NCBI GenBank assembly: GCA_038211965.1
Contig: JBBQVB010000038.1
Span: 1-19,587 of the forward strand
DNA from: Glacieibacterium sp038211965
GTDB taxonomy: Bacteria; Pseudomonadota; Alphaproteobacteria; Sphingomonadales; Sphingomonadaceae
Length of the DNA stretch: 19,587 nt
Reading direction: 5' to 3'
Shown in pieces: positions 8,562 through 15,458 of the stretch. Position 1 is the first letter of the stretch. Each line of letters begins with the position of its first letter. Below the pieces are notes generated by a model that was given only the letters and a program-made list of their open reading frames with translations, had not been told where the DNA came from and ran no database searches. The translations under genes and the position numbers were made by a program.

Positions 8562-10462
8562 TTTCAGGTCCGCTCGCCCGTCCCGACTACGTCATCGTCG
8601 GCTCTGGCGCGGGCGGCGGCACCCTCGCCGCGCGGCTGGCGGAGCGCGGCGCGACGGTGGTCGTCCTCGAAGCCGGCGGCGACCCGCGCCACGCCCCCGG
8701 CATGCCCGAAGACTATGACGTCCCGGCCTTCCACGCGCAGGCCTCGGAAAATCCCGCGACGGCGTGGAATTTCCGCGTTCACCATTATGCCGACCCGGAG
8801 CGCGCCGCGCGCGACCCCAAGTGCGATGCGCGCGGCGTGCTTTACCCGCGCGCGGGGACGTTGGGAGGCTGCACCGCGCACCACGCGATGATCTTCATGG
8901 CCCCGCCGCCGGGCGACTGGGATGAGGTTGCCGCGCTGACCGGCGACCCGAGCTGGTCGGGGGCGACCATGCGGAAGTATTTCGAGCGCATCGAAAGTTG
9001 CAGCCACCGCCCGGTCCGCCGCTGGCTGACGCGGCTCGGCTGGTGGGACCCGACCGCCCATGGCTGGCGCGGCTGGCTGGGGGTGCAGACCGCGATGCCC
9101 GTCGAGGCGTTCGGCGACCGCGCCATGCTCGGCACGATGCTGGTCAGCGCGCTCGCAGCGCTGGAGGGCGTCAAGAGCTGGCGGCGCTGGCTGGCGCGGC
9201 TGTTCGTCGGGAAGGGCGATCCCAACGATGTCCGCATGGGGGGTGCCGAGGGCGTCTGGACGATCCCGATGGCGACCACCGGCCATGCGCGGCAGGGGAC
9301 GCGCGAGCGGCTGCGCGAGGTCGCGGCGCGGCATCCCGAGCGGCTGCACATCGAACTGGATGCGCTCGCAACGCGGGTGGTGCTCGACGCGAGCGGTCGG
9401 GCGGTGGCGGTCGAGTACCTGAAGGGGGCGCGGCTGTATGGCGCGACTCCCGACGCCTCGAGCGAGGCGGGGATACCGAGCCGCATCGACGCCGCGAGGG
9501 AGGTCATCCTGTGCGGCGGGGCGTTCAACACGCCGCAACTGCTGATGCTGTCGGGGATCGGCCCGGCGGCTGAGCTGGCGCGCCACGGCATCCCGCTCGA
9601 TGTCGATCTGCCGGGCGTCGGCACGAATCTGCAGGACCGCTACGAGGTCGGGGTGGTGTTCCGCATGGTCCGCGACTGGGCGGCGATGGGCGCGGCGCAG
9701 TTCCGGCGCGGCGACCCGCTGTTCAAACGCTGGTCGGGGCGCAGGCGGCGCGGCATGTACACGTCGAACGGTGTCGCGATCGGCGTGTCGCGGCGCTCGC
9801 GCCACGCGGTGGGGCCGAACGCCGACCTGTGGCTGATGGCGCTGCTGGCGCGCTTCGAGGGCTATGAGACAGGCTATGCGAAGATCATCGCCGACACGCG
9901 CGACTGCCTGACCTGGGCGATCCTCAAGGGCCGCACCGCCAACCGCAGCGGGACCGTCCGGCTGGCGTCACCCGACCCGCGCGAGCCGCCGCGCATCGAC
10001 TTCAACTATTTCGGCGAGGGCGGCGCGGCAGATCTCGCGGCGGTCGCCGAAGGAGTGAGCATTGCACGCGACCTCGCCGCCGCTTCGGTCGAGACGGGAC
10101 TGATCGCCGAGGAAGTGACGCCCGGCGCGGGTGTCACCGGGGAACGCCTCGACCGTTGGATCGAGGACCAAGCATGGGGCCATCACGCCTGCGGCACTGC
10201 GGCGATCGGGCCGCGCGAGGGCGGCGGCGTGCTCGACGGGAACTTCCGCGTCCACGGCGTGCCGGGGCTGCGGGTGGTCGATGCGAGCGTTTTCCCGCGC
10301 ATCCCGGGATTTTTCATCTCGGCGGCGGTGATGATGATCGCCGAGAAGGCGGCGGAGGCGATTTTGCTCTCTGCTCCCGCCTCTCCCGGTGAGCGCTTGC
10401 GAACCGAGAGAGGGGAGGGTCGGGGTGGGGAGCCTTGCAGCGAGACGCAGATTCCGGGGTGA
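8558..10462 (+). CDS. GMC-family FAD-dependent oxidoreductase (alcohol/sugar dehydrogenase type)
   Basis: A protein of 634 residues. The FAD-binding Rossmann motif GSGAGGG is at 15-21 and ends in VVVLEAG. GMC signature 1 is near 100-118 (LGGCTAHHAMIFM), signature 2 near 321-335 (GAFNTPQLLMLSGIGP), and the catalytic histidine is His543 in WGHHACGTAAIG. The family oxidises alcohols, sugars or choline at the flavin. The overlapping upstream cytochrome suggests a dehydrogenase passing electrons to haem rather than an oxidase. There is no Sec or Tat signal at the N-terminus. The usual Asn/His near the C-terminus (choline-oxidase-type PxxN region) is not obvious in FPRIPGFFISAAVMMIAEK. Residues after about 617 are encoded by the left arm of an inverted repeat and are unlikely to be part of the conserved fold. 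Substrate unknown. Confidence 0.93.
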   Translation: MISGPLARPDYVIVGSGAGGGTLAARLAERGATVVVLEAGGDPRHAPGMPEDYDVPAFHAQASENPATAWNFRVHHYADPERAARDPKCDARGVLYPRAGTLGGCTAHHAMIFMAPPPGDWDEVAALTGDPSWSGATMRKYFERIESCSHRPVRRWLTRLGWWDPTAHGWRGWLGVQTAMPVEAFGDRAMLGTMLVSALAALEGVKSWRRWLARLFVGKGDPNDVRMGGAEGVWTIPMATTGHARQGTRERLREVAARHPERLHIELDALATRVVLDASGRAVAVEYLKGARLYGATPDASSEAGIPSRIDAAREVILCGGAFNTPQLLMLSGIGPAAELARHGIPLDVDLPGVGTNLQDRYEVGVVFRMVRDWAAMGAAQFRRGDPLFKRWSGRRRRGMYTSNGVAIGVSRRSRHAVGPNADLWLMALLARFEGYETGYAKIIADTRDCLTWAILKGRTANRSGTVRLASPDPREPPRIDFNYFGEGGAADLAAVAEGVSIARDLAAASVETGLIAEEVTPGAGVTGERLDRWIEDQAWGHHACGTAAIGPREGGGVLDGNFRVHGVPGLRVVDASVFPRIPGFFISAAVMMIAEKAAEAILLSAPASPGERLRTERGEGRGGEPCSETQIPG

Positions 10463-10492
10463 TAGCACGCCACCCCGACCCTCCCCTCTCTC
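10406..10492. repeat. 23-bp perfect inverted repeat overlapping the GMC 3' end
   Basis: Bases 10406-10428 are the exact reverse complement of 10470-10492 (arms of G-rich GAGAGAGGGGAGGG type and its complement), separated by 41 bp that contain the GMC stop codon. It is followed by a GGGGA-repeat tract (10501-10520). It sits between the convergent GMC gene and the 141-residue gene, so it can act as a bidirectional terminator. The composition resembles dispersed intergenic palindromes of GC-rich proteobacteria, so it may be one copy of a repeat family; only one copy is in this window. Confidence 0.8.
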
Positions 10493-10523
10493 CGCTTCGC
10501 GGGGAGGGGAGGGGAGGGGGAAG

Positions 10524-10949
10524 CTAAAACTGCAGCGCGAAGTCGATCAGCCGGGTCTTGTTCCAGTAAACCTTGCCCAGATACAGGTTCGGCTCGATCT
10601 CGCGGATCTCGTCGCGGATCCATTGCGCGATCAGCGACGTGTCCGAATAGTCGAGGACGATGCATTCCTTGCCGTCGAGCCAGCTCGGGGTCTTGTAGAC
10701 CTTGGCGACGATCGCCTTGAGGCCGAACGGCAGGATGTGGTTGCGCAGGAAGCCGTGCTCGGCGTCGAAGACCTTGCCCTGCCACGCGAACAGATTGACC
10801 GCCGCCGCGATGTCGGCGCTCCACTCGGTGCCCGGTGCGATGATCGCGGTGCCCTTGCCTTCTCCGTTGGGGATGTTGCCTGCCGCCGACGCTTCGAACA
10901 GTGCGTCGAGTTCGGCCTGCGACTTGGTGAGAAGGTCGGCAACCTGCAT
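10524..10949 (-). CDS. Conserved protein of unknown function, 141 residues
   Basis: No known domain name can be given. The protein is soluble, without a signal peptide or membrane segment. The N-terminal 20 residues look helical (VADLLTKSQAELDALF). The rest alternates short hydrophobic strands with turns and contains GKECIVLDYSDTSLIAQWI, DEIREIEPNLYLGKVYW and a terminal FALQF. That pattern suggests a small beta-barrel, lipocalin- or nitrobindin-like, but this is inference. I believe similar proteins of this length occur in other proteobacteria and actinobacteria. ATG 10949 follows GGGGGA by seven bases. It is convergent with the GMC gene and divergent from the UrcA-family gene. Confidence 0.8.
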   Translation of the reverse strand: MQVADLLTKSQAELDALFEASAAGNIPNGEGKGTAIIAPGTEWSADIAAAVNLFAWQGKVFDAEHGFLRNHILPFGLKAIVAKVYKTPSWLDGKECIVLDYSDTSLIAQWIRDEIREIEPNLYLGKVYWNKTRLIDFALQF

Positions 10950-11073
10950 AGCGAAGTCCCCCGCTGACCGTTTCGGGTTAGCATCGAAGTAGTCCGCACG
11001 GCAAGTCGGCGAAACTCGCGGTCAGAGATCCGAACTTTCGGCAAATTATCCCATACGTTGGCGAAACGATATG

Positions 11074-11109
11074 ACTGTAGTGTGTCAGCCATACAGTTGA
11101 TCTACACTA
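11074..11109. promoter_or_regulatory. Overlapping inverted repeats upstream of the UrcA sigma-54 promoter
   Basis: ACTGTA (11074-11079) is mirrored by TACAGT (11092-11097) with a 12-base spacer. TAGTGT (11078-11083) is mirrored by ACACTA (11104-11109). They lie about 65-100 bp upstream of the predicted start site of the UrcA gene, where enhancer-binding activators of sigma-54 usually bind. They could equally be operators for the divergent 141-residue gene. No protein is identified for them. Confidence 0.35.
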
Positions 11110-11148
11110 ACCCATTGTAATCAAACGGCGTGAAAGTCCGGCGGGCAG

Positions 11149-11165
11149 TTGGCACGGCGTTTGCA
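11149..11165 (+). promoter_or_regulatory. Sigma-54 (RpoN) -24/-12 promoter of the UrcA-family gene
   Basis: TTGGCACGGCGTTTGCA matches the sigma-54 consensus YTGGCACGRNNNTTGCW at every specified position. The -13/-12 GC is at 11163-11164, which predicts transcription from about 11176 and a leader of about 50 nt to ATG 11226. The orientation and distance fit the UrcA-family gene, and a second perfect match precedes the PEP-CTERM gene in this window. Confidence 0.85.
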
Positions 11166-11225
11166 ATGCTGTTGGCAAGGGAGGCCGGATGGTCCGGTTG
11201 CCCTGGAAGCCCAGGAGATTTCGCC

Positions 11226-11528
11226 ATGTTCGCCAACTCGACCTTCGTCCGCAACGCCCTCGGCACCGTCGGTGCAGCGCTGTTTGCCGCCGCCTGCTTC
11301 GGCGCCGCGACCGCGCCCGCCGCCGCTTCGCTCGTCACCGTCAGCAAGACCGTCCGCTACGCCGACCTCAATCTCGGCAACGAAGCCGGCCGCGCGGCGC
11401 TCCAGGCGCGCATCAAGTCGGCGGCGAAGTCGGTCTGCACGACCGGCGGGAACGACCTCGTCTCGCGCGACCGCGAAGACCGCTGCGTCAAGGCCGCCGT
11501 CGCCGGTGCCACCCAGGCGCGTTCGTAG
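11226..11528 (+). CDS. UrcA family secreted protein
   Basis: A protein of 100 residues. ATG 11226 follows AGGAGA by six bases. A Sec signal peptide covers about residues 1-35 (hydrophobic core GTVGAALFAAACFGAA, cleavage near APAAAS). The mature part has the UrcA pattern: TVRYADLNLGNEAGRAALQ, then helices with KSVC and DRCVKAAVAGA, giving two cysteines that probably form a disulfide. UrcA proteins are short, variable exported proteins common in Caulobacter and sphingomonads; their function is not established. Transcription appears to come from the perfect sigma-54 site at 11149-11165. An 11-bp inverted repeat follows 16 bases after the stop, so it is probably monocistronic. Confidence 0.88.
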   Translation: MFANSTFVRNALGTVGAALFAAACFGAATAPAAASLVTVSKTVRYADLNLGNEAGRAALQARIKSAAKSVCTTGGNDLVSRDREDRCVKAAVAGATQARS

Positions 11529-11544
11529 GTGCCATGCCCCGGAC

Positions 11545-11606
11545 ACGACGTTCGCACCGTGGCGCGCCATGCCGTGCCGGAATCGCTGCCATGCCGCGAA
11601 CGTCGT
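11545..11606. terminator. 11-bp inverted repeat after the UrcA-family gene
   Basis: ACGACGTTCGC (11545-11555) is the exact reverse complement of GCGAACGTCGT (11596-11606). The 40-base interior contains the palindrome TGGCGCGCCA (11560-11569). It starts 16 bases after the UrcA stop, so a rho-independent-like stop or 3'-end stabiliser is likely, though no T-run follows and the loop is long. It could also be an operator for the next gene at 11770. Confidence 0.4.
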
Positions 11607-11769
11607 TACCGCTCCGTTCCCAACGCGCTTATCTAGGCGTCATGGGATGCACTGAAATGCAACCCGCGGCACGTTCGCTGCCGCATGACGTTACGCTGCT
11701 GCAACTGCCCGGACGACCGCGACGTAGCTAGAACACCGGTCGTCAACGACGCTCACTCAGGACACGACG

Positions 11770-12243
11770 ATGTACGCCAGCCACGACACCCAGACCGCCA
11801 CGGTCTCCGCCTCCGGGACCGCCCCGGCGGCGGCGCGCTTCACCGCTCTCGAGGCGCGCGTTCTCCGCCTTGCCGCGTCGGGCAGCGAGCGGCCGTCGAC
11901 GAGTGTCGAGCCCGCGCTGCGCCGCCTCGGTCGGCGCATCGGCGGGGTCGTGATGGCGCGACGCGGCCATGCCGAACTCGCCGACCCCCGCCTCGAGGCA
12001 CTGCGCAGCTATGGCGCGAGTGTCCGGCTCGGCAAGGCCTACGGTCTCGCGCTGTTCTACGCGGCGGGCTATACCCCGGCACAGGCGCACGAAGTCAAGC
12101 GCGTCATTGCCAGCGAAATCCGCGCCGCCCGCCACCGTGCCCCGAAGCGCGACCGCGTCATGTACGCGAGCGGCGTGTCGATCGGGCTGGCGTCGATGCT
12201 CGGCTTCGTCGCGATGACGGGGACGCTGCTGGCAGGATACTAG
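11770..12243 (+). CDS. Hypothetical protein with C-terminal membrane segment, 157 residues
   Basis: I do not recognise the family. The start ATG 11770 has AGGA seven bases upstream. Residues 1-25 are Ala/Thr/Ser-rich and probably disordered. The middle is basic and helical (ARVLRLAASGSERPS, RLEALRSYGASVRLGKAYG). The last 28 residues form one hydrophobic segment (YASGVSIGLASMLGFVAM) ending at the stop, after a KRDR cluster. This fits a tail-anchored inner-membrane protein with a cytoplasmic basic domain. Third-position GC bias matches real genes nearby. Its TAG stop overlaps the TAG stop of the opposing MFS gene within a shared CTAG. Confidence 0.75.
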   Translation: MYASHDTQTATVSASGTAPAAARFTALEARVLRLAASGSERPSTSVEPALRRLGRRIGGVVMARRGHAELADPRLEALRSYGASVRLGKAYGLALFYAAGYTPAQAHEVKRVIASEIRAARHRAPKRDRVMYASGVSIGLASMLGFVAMTGTLLAGY

Positions 12244-13472
12244 TCTTCCGCCTGCCGGATCACCGGCAGCAGCAGGTGCACCCAGAGTGTGGCGAGCAGA
12301 TAGGCCGACCCGCAGATGACGAACATCGGCCAGTAACCGTGGCCGTGCGTCATCGACCAGCCGGCGAACTCGATCATCAGCGCGCCCGAGACGTTGCCGC
12401 CGACCGCGCCCGCTGCGATCACCGTCGCGACGCGCGCCGTCGGCACGATGTCGGCGGTCAGGCCGAAGACGTTGGTCGAGAAGCCCTGGTGCGCGAACAA
12501 GGCCGCGCCGATGACCAGCGCGGCGCTCCACGGGCTGTTCATCAGCAGCGCCAGCGGCATGATCACGATGATGCTCGCATAGATCAGCATCGAGGTCTTG
12601 CGTGCGCGATTGACGCTCCAGCCGAGGCCGATGAAGCGCGGGAATAACAGCCCCGACGACAGCGCGCCGAGTGCCGCCATCGAGTAGATCAGCGCCACGG
12701 GTCCGCCGAGCGTCGCCTGCGTCATGCCGAAGACGCGGTTGAAGAAATCGGGGATCCAGACCAGCAGGAAGAACCAGCTGAGATCGCTGAGCAGCTTGGC
12801 CCCGACGATCGCCCAGGTGCGGCGGTCGCTGAGCAGTTCGCCCCATGGCACCCGCACCGCGGCCTCGGCGACGGCGTGGCCGGCGCGCGGCACGGGGACG
12901 AGATTGCGCGTCCCCGCCACCCACGCCGCGAGCCAGACGAAGCCGAGTGCGCCGGTCGCGAGAAACGCCGCCTTCCACCCGAATGCCAGTGCGAACGCCG
13001 GGATGAACAGCGGCACGACGATGTTGCCGATGTTGGGCGCTGTGTTGTTCAGCCCGAGCGCGAAACTGCGCTCCTTCAGAGGCAGATAGACCGCCGCCGC
13101 CTTGACCGATGAGGGCGTGCCGACCGATTCGGCGGCTGCCAGTGCAACGCGCGCCGCGACGAACTGCCCGACGGTCGACGCGGCGGCGTGCGCCATGCCG
13201 GCGAGGCTCCACACCGCGACCCCGACGCCGAGCGCGATCCGCACCCCGACACGGTCGACGAACCAGCCGACGAACAGCAGCGCCACCGCCGCGCCGATCT
13301 GGAAGGTGAACCCGAGGTGCGCGAACTCCTGGTCGGTCCAGTGAAACTCGGCCATCAGCGTCGGCTTGAGCAGCGCCAGCACCTGCCGGTCGACGTAGTT
13401 CAGTGCCACGGCGACAAACAGCAGCGCGATCAGCAGGCGGCGTGCACCGGGCGTCGATACGGTCTCGGTCAC
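12240..13472 (-). CDS. MFS transporter, anion:cation symporter (ACS) type
   Basis: A protein of 410 residues with about 12 membrane segments. LNYVDRQVLALLKPTL in TM1 and GWFVDRVGVRIAL in the loop 2-3 region are typical of ACS-family carriers such as hexuronate (ExuT), glucarate and phthalate transporters. The substrate is probably an organic anion but cannot be specified. The start is GTG 13472 (no in-frame ATG fits the first helix); its ribosome site is weak (GGGGG about ten bases upstream). It is divergent from the solute-binding protein gene, with 103 bp between them. Its stop codon overlaps the stop of the 157-residue gene on the other strand. Confidence 0.9.
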   Translation of the reverse strand: MTETVSTPGARRLLIALLFVAVALNYVDRQVLALLKPTLMAEFHWTDQEFAHLGFTFQIGAAVALLFVGWFVDRVGVRIALGVGVAVWSLAGMAHAAASTVGQFVAARVALAAAESVGTPSSVKAAAVYLPLKERSFALGLNNTAPNIGNIVVPLFIPAFALAFGWKAAFLATGALGFVWLAAWVAGTRNLVPVPRAGHAVAEAAVRVPWGELLSDRRTWAIVGAKLLSDLSWFFLLVWIPDFFNRVFGMTQATLGGPVALIYSMAALGALSSGLLFPRFIGLGWSVNRARKTSMLIYASIIVIMPLALLMNSPWSAALVIGAALFAHQGFSTNVFGLTADIVPTARVATVIAAGAVGGNVSGALMIEFAGWSMTHGHGYWPMFVICGSAYLLATLWVHLLLPVIRQAED

Positions 13473-13575
13473 GCTGGCACGGCCCCCGGTTTTTTCGTTG
13501 CCGCAACAGTGGCGGGGGCGGCGCGGAAGTCAATTGCGGGTTGCCCCGCCGCGCGCGCTGGTCGAAACGGGTCCG

Positions 13576-14496
13576 ATGCTGACCCGTCGCAGCCTGATCG
13601 CCGCCGGTGCCGCGAGCCTCGCGCTGCCCGCCTGTACCAGCCGTCCGGGGGTGCGGATCGGCTACCAGAGCAACGGTCTGCTGCTGATCGCCAAGCAGCG
13701 CGGCGACCTCGACGCCGTTGCGCGCGCCGAATGGCGGGGTTTTGCCTCAGGGCCGCCGCTGCTCGAGGCGATGAGCGTCGGCGGCGTCGATCTCGGCGGC
13801 ACCGGCGACACCCCGCCCGTCGTCGCGCAGAGCCAGGGGGCGAACCTCGTTCTCGTCGCGGCGCAGCCGGTGGCGGGGGCAGCGGCGGCGATCCTCGTGC
13901 CTGCCGGGTCGCCGCTTGCCGGTCCGGCCAGCCTGCGCGGCCGCCGTGTCGCCTTCCTGCGCGGTTCGTCGGCGCAGGGGTTCGTCACCGGGGTCCTGCG
14001 CAGCGCGGGGCTGACGCTCGGCGACATCGAGGCGATCAACCTCGCGCCCGGCGACGCGGCGGCGGCGTTCGCGCGCGGCAGCCTCGATGCATGGGCGGTG
14101 TGGGACCCGTGGTTCGCGACCGCCGAGGTCGAGCTGAAGGCGCGCGTGCTGGTCGGCGGGCGACCGCTGGCGGCAGGAAATTCGTTCCTCCTGGCCAACC
14201 GCGATTTCGCCGTGCAGCAGCCCGACGCGGTTCGGTCGATCCTCGACGCGCTCAAGCGCACCGCCGCTTGGGCGAGTGGCAACCGTCCGGCGCTCGGCGC
14301 GATGATTGCCAGCGCCGCAGGGCTTTCCCCGGCTGTGGCGGCGCGCGTCGCGGCGCGGCAGGATCTCGCGCTCGCGCCGCTGACCCCTGCCATCGTCGAG
14401 CAGGAGCAGGCGCTCGCCGATGCGTTGCTGGAGCAGGGGTTAATTCCGGCGCGGGTCGAGGTTGCGAAGTCGGTTTGGAACGGCTGGCGGGGGTAG
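13576..14496 (+). CDS. ABC-type nitrate/sulfonate/taurine substrate-binding lipoprotein (SsuA-like), orphan
   Basis: A protein of 306 residues. The N-terminus MLTRRSLIAAGAASL combines a twin-arginine motif (TRRSLI) with a lipobox (LPAC, Cys20), so it is probably exported folded by Tat and lipidated. The body has the SsuA/NMT1 pattern: VRIGYQSNGLLLIAK, then GGVDLGGTGDTPPVVAQ, RGRRVAFLRGSSAQGF, and LDAWAVWDPWFATAE, which contains the domain-hinge region. The family binds aliphatic sulfonates, taurine, nitrate or pyrimidine precursors. No ATPase or permease gene lies next to it, so it either works with a transporter elsewhere or has another role. The start at 13576 is chosen over 13498 because the Tat signal begins there. 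It lies 62 bp before a tRNA gene. Confidence 0.88.
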   Translation: MLTRRSLIAAGAASLALPACTSRPGVRIGYQSNGLLLIAKQRGDLDAVARAEWRGFASGPPLLEAMSVGGVDLGGTGDTPPVVAQSQGANLVLVAAQPVAGAAAAILVPAGSPLAGPASLRGRRVAFLRGSSAQGFVTGVLRSAGLTLGDIEAINLAPGDAAAAFARGSLDAWAVWDPWFATAEVELKARVLVGGRPLAAGNSFLLANRDFAVQQPDAVRSILDALKRTAAWASGNRPALGAMIASAAGLSPAVAARVAARQDLALAPLTPAIVEQEQALADALLEQGLIPARVEVAKSVWNGWRG

Positions 14497-14558
14497 GGCG
14501 ACCGCGCTTGCCCCAGCGCTTGCATCCCTCCGCCGTGCAGCCTACACGAGCCGCCGGT

Positions 14559-14635
<77 letters not shown>

Positions 14636-14660
14636 GTCATGGCAAGTCGAAGCTGTTCGT

Positions 14661-14677
14661 CCCCGTGCGCGACGGGG
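14661..14677 (+). terminator. Possible terminator hairpin after tRNA-Pro
   Basis: CCCCGT (14661-14666) pairs with ACGGGG (14672-14677) around GCGCG, 25 bases after the tRNA. There is no T-run, so the call is weak. Confidence 0.3.
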
Positions 14678-14739
14678 CGCAATCCGGTGACGCGCACCGA
14701 CTGCGACGGCGAAGCTGGCGGTGGTCGCGCGTCGACCGT

Positions 14740-15414
14740 TCAGGCCGCGACCGCCCGCCGGCGGCGACGCGCCGCCGCTCCGATCGCGCCGAAGCCGCCG
14801 AGCATGAGCGCCCAGGATGCGGGCTCGGGAATTCCGCCGTCGCTGCCGTCGAAGAGAATTTCGCTGACGAAGGTCCAGCTGTTGCCGTTGAGCTGGTCGA
14901 ATTCGATCGTGTGGGTATTGCCGGTCAGCGCAAGCCCGCCGAGCGTCACGAAGCCAAAGTCGCCGAGCGGCGGCGGCACGAACGATATCGCGACCCCGTC
15001 GACGAGGATCGCCTGCGGCGCGAACACGCCGCCGACGGTCGTATTGTCGAGATGGACCCTGATCGTGTCGATCGTCGGCGCACCGGTGAAGTGGAAGGTG
15101 ATGACCGGATTCGGCGTCGCGGCCGAGTACCAGCCGACATAGGGTCCCGCACCGAGGCCGTTCTCGATCGCGAACCATGGCAGGGTCGAAGCGACGCCGT
15201 CGGTCAGGTCACCGCTGCCGCCGGACAGCGGCGCGCCGTCGACCGTCGTGTTGCCCGATCCGCTGTAGGCGAGGTCCCAGTAGTTGGCGCTGCCGCCCGA
15301 AGCCTGGCCGTCGCCGTTGGGCATGTCGTAACCGGTCGAAAACACCGGCACCGCGGTCGCCGGGACCGCCGCCGCGAGCATCAGCGCTGCCAGCGCAAAC
15401 GACTTGGACGTCAT
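14740..15414 (-). CDS. PEP-CTERM (PEPxSWA-type) sorting domain protein
   Basis: A protein of 224 residues. The start is ATG 15414, with GGAGG seven bases upstream and a clean signal peptide (MTSKSFALAALMLAAAVPA, cleavage near ATAVP). An upstream in-frame extension to 15636 crosses the sigma-54 promoter and is rejected. The mature part is rich in Gly/Ser/Asn/Thr and beta-prone (AIENGLGAGPYVGWYS, GNSWTFVSEILFDGSDG), like extracellular jelly-roll PEP-CTERM proteins. The tail from residue 196 has PEPASWALM, a hydrophobic GGFGAIGAAA helix and an RRRRR cluster, the exosortase A (XrtA/EpsH) sorting signal. The protein is expected to be cut by XrtA and released to the surface with exopolysaccharide. 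The perfect sigma-54 promoter at 15475-15459 and prsK at the left edge support PrsK/PrsR/RpoN control. Confidence 0.93.
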   Translation of the reverse strand: MTSKSFALAALMLAAAVPATAVPVFSTGYDMPNGDGQASGGSANYWDLAYSGSGNTTVDGAPLSGGSGDLTDGVASTLPWFAIENGLGAGPYVGWYSAATPNPVITFHFTGAPTIDTIRVHLDNTTVGGVFAPQAILVDGVAISFVPPPLGDFGFVTLGGLALTGNTHTIEFDQLNGNSWTFVSEILFDGSDGGIPEPASWALMLGGFGAIGAAARRRRRAVAA

Positions 15415-15458
15415 GATCTTCCCTCCAGAAAAACGACGGACGCAGTCGTAAAGGGTTA

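Noticed and set aside
13475..13490. Possible sigma-54 promoter (TGGCACG) upstream of the solute-binding protein
   Set aside because: The -24 half is perfect but the -12 half reads CCGG instead of TTGC, so the essential GC is missing.
11743..13533. 596-codon frame on the minus strand
   Set aside because: Overlaps the MFS gene in another frame and the 157-residue gene on the other strand; Arg-rich shadow.
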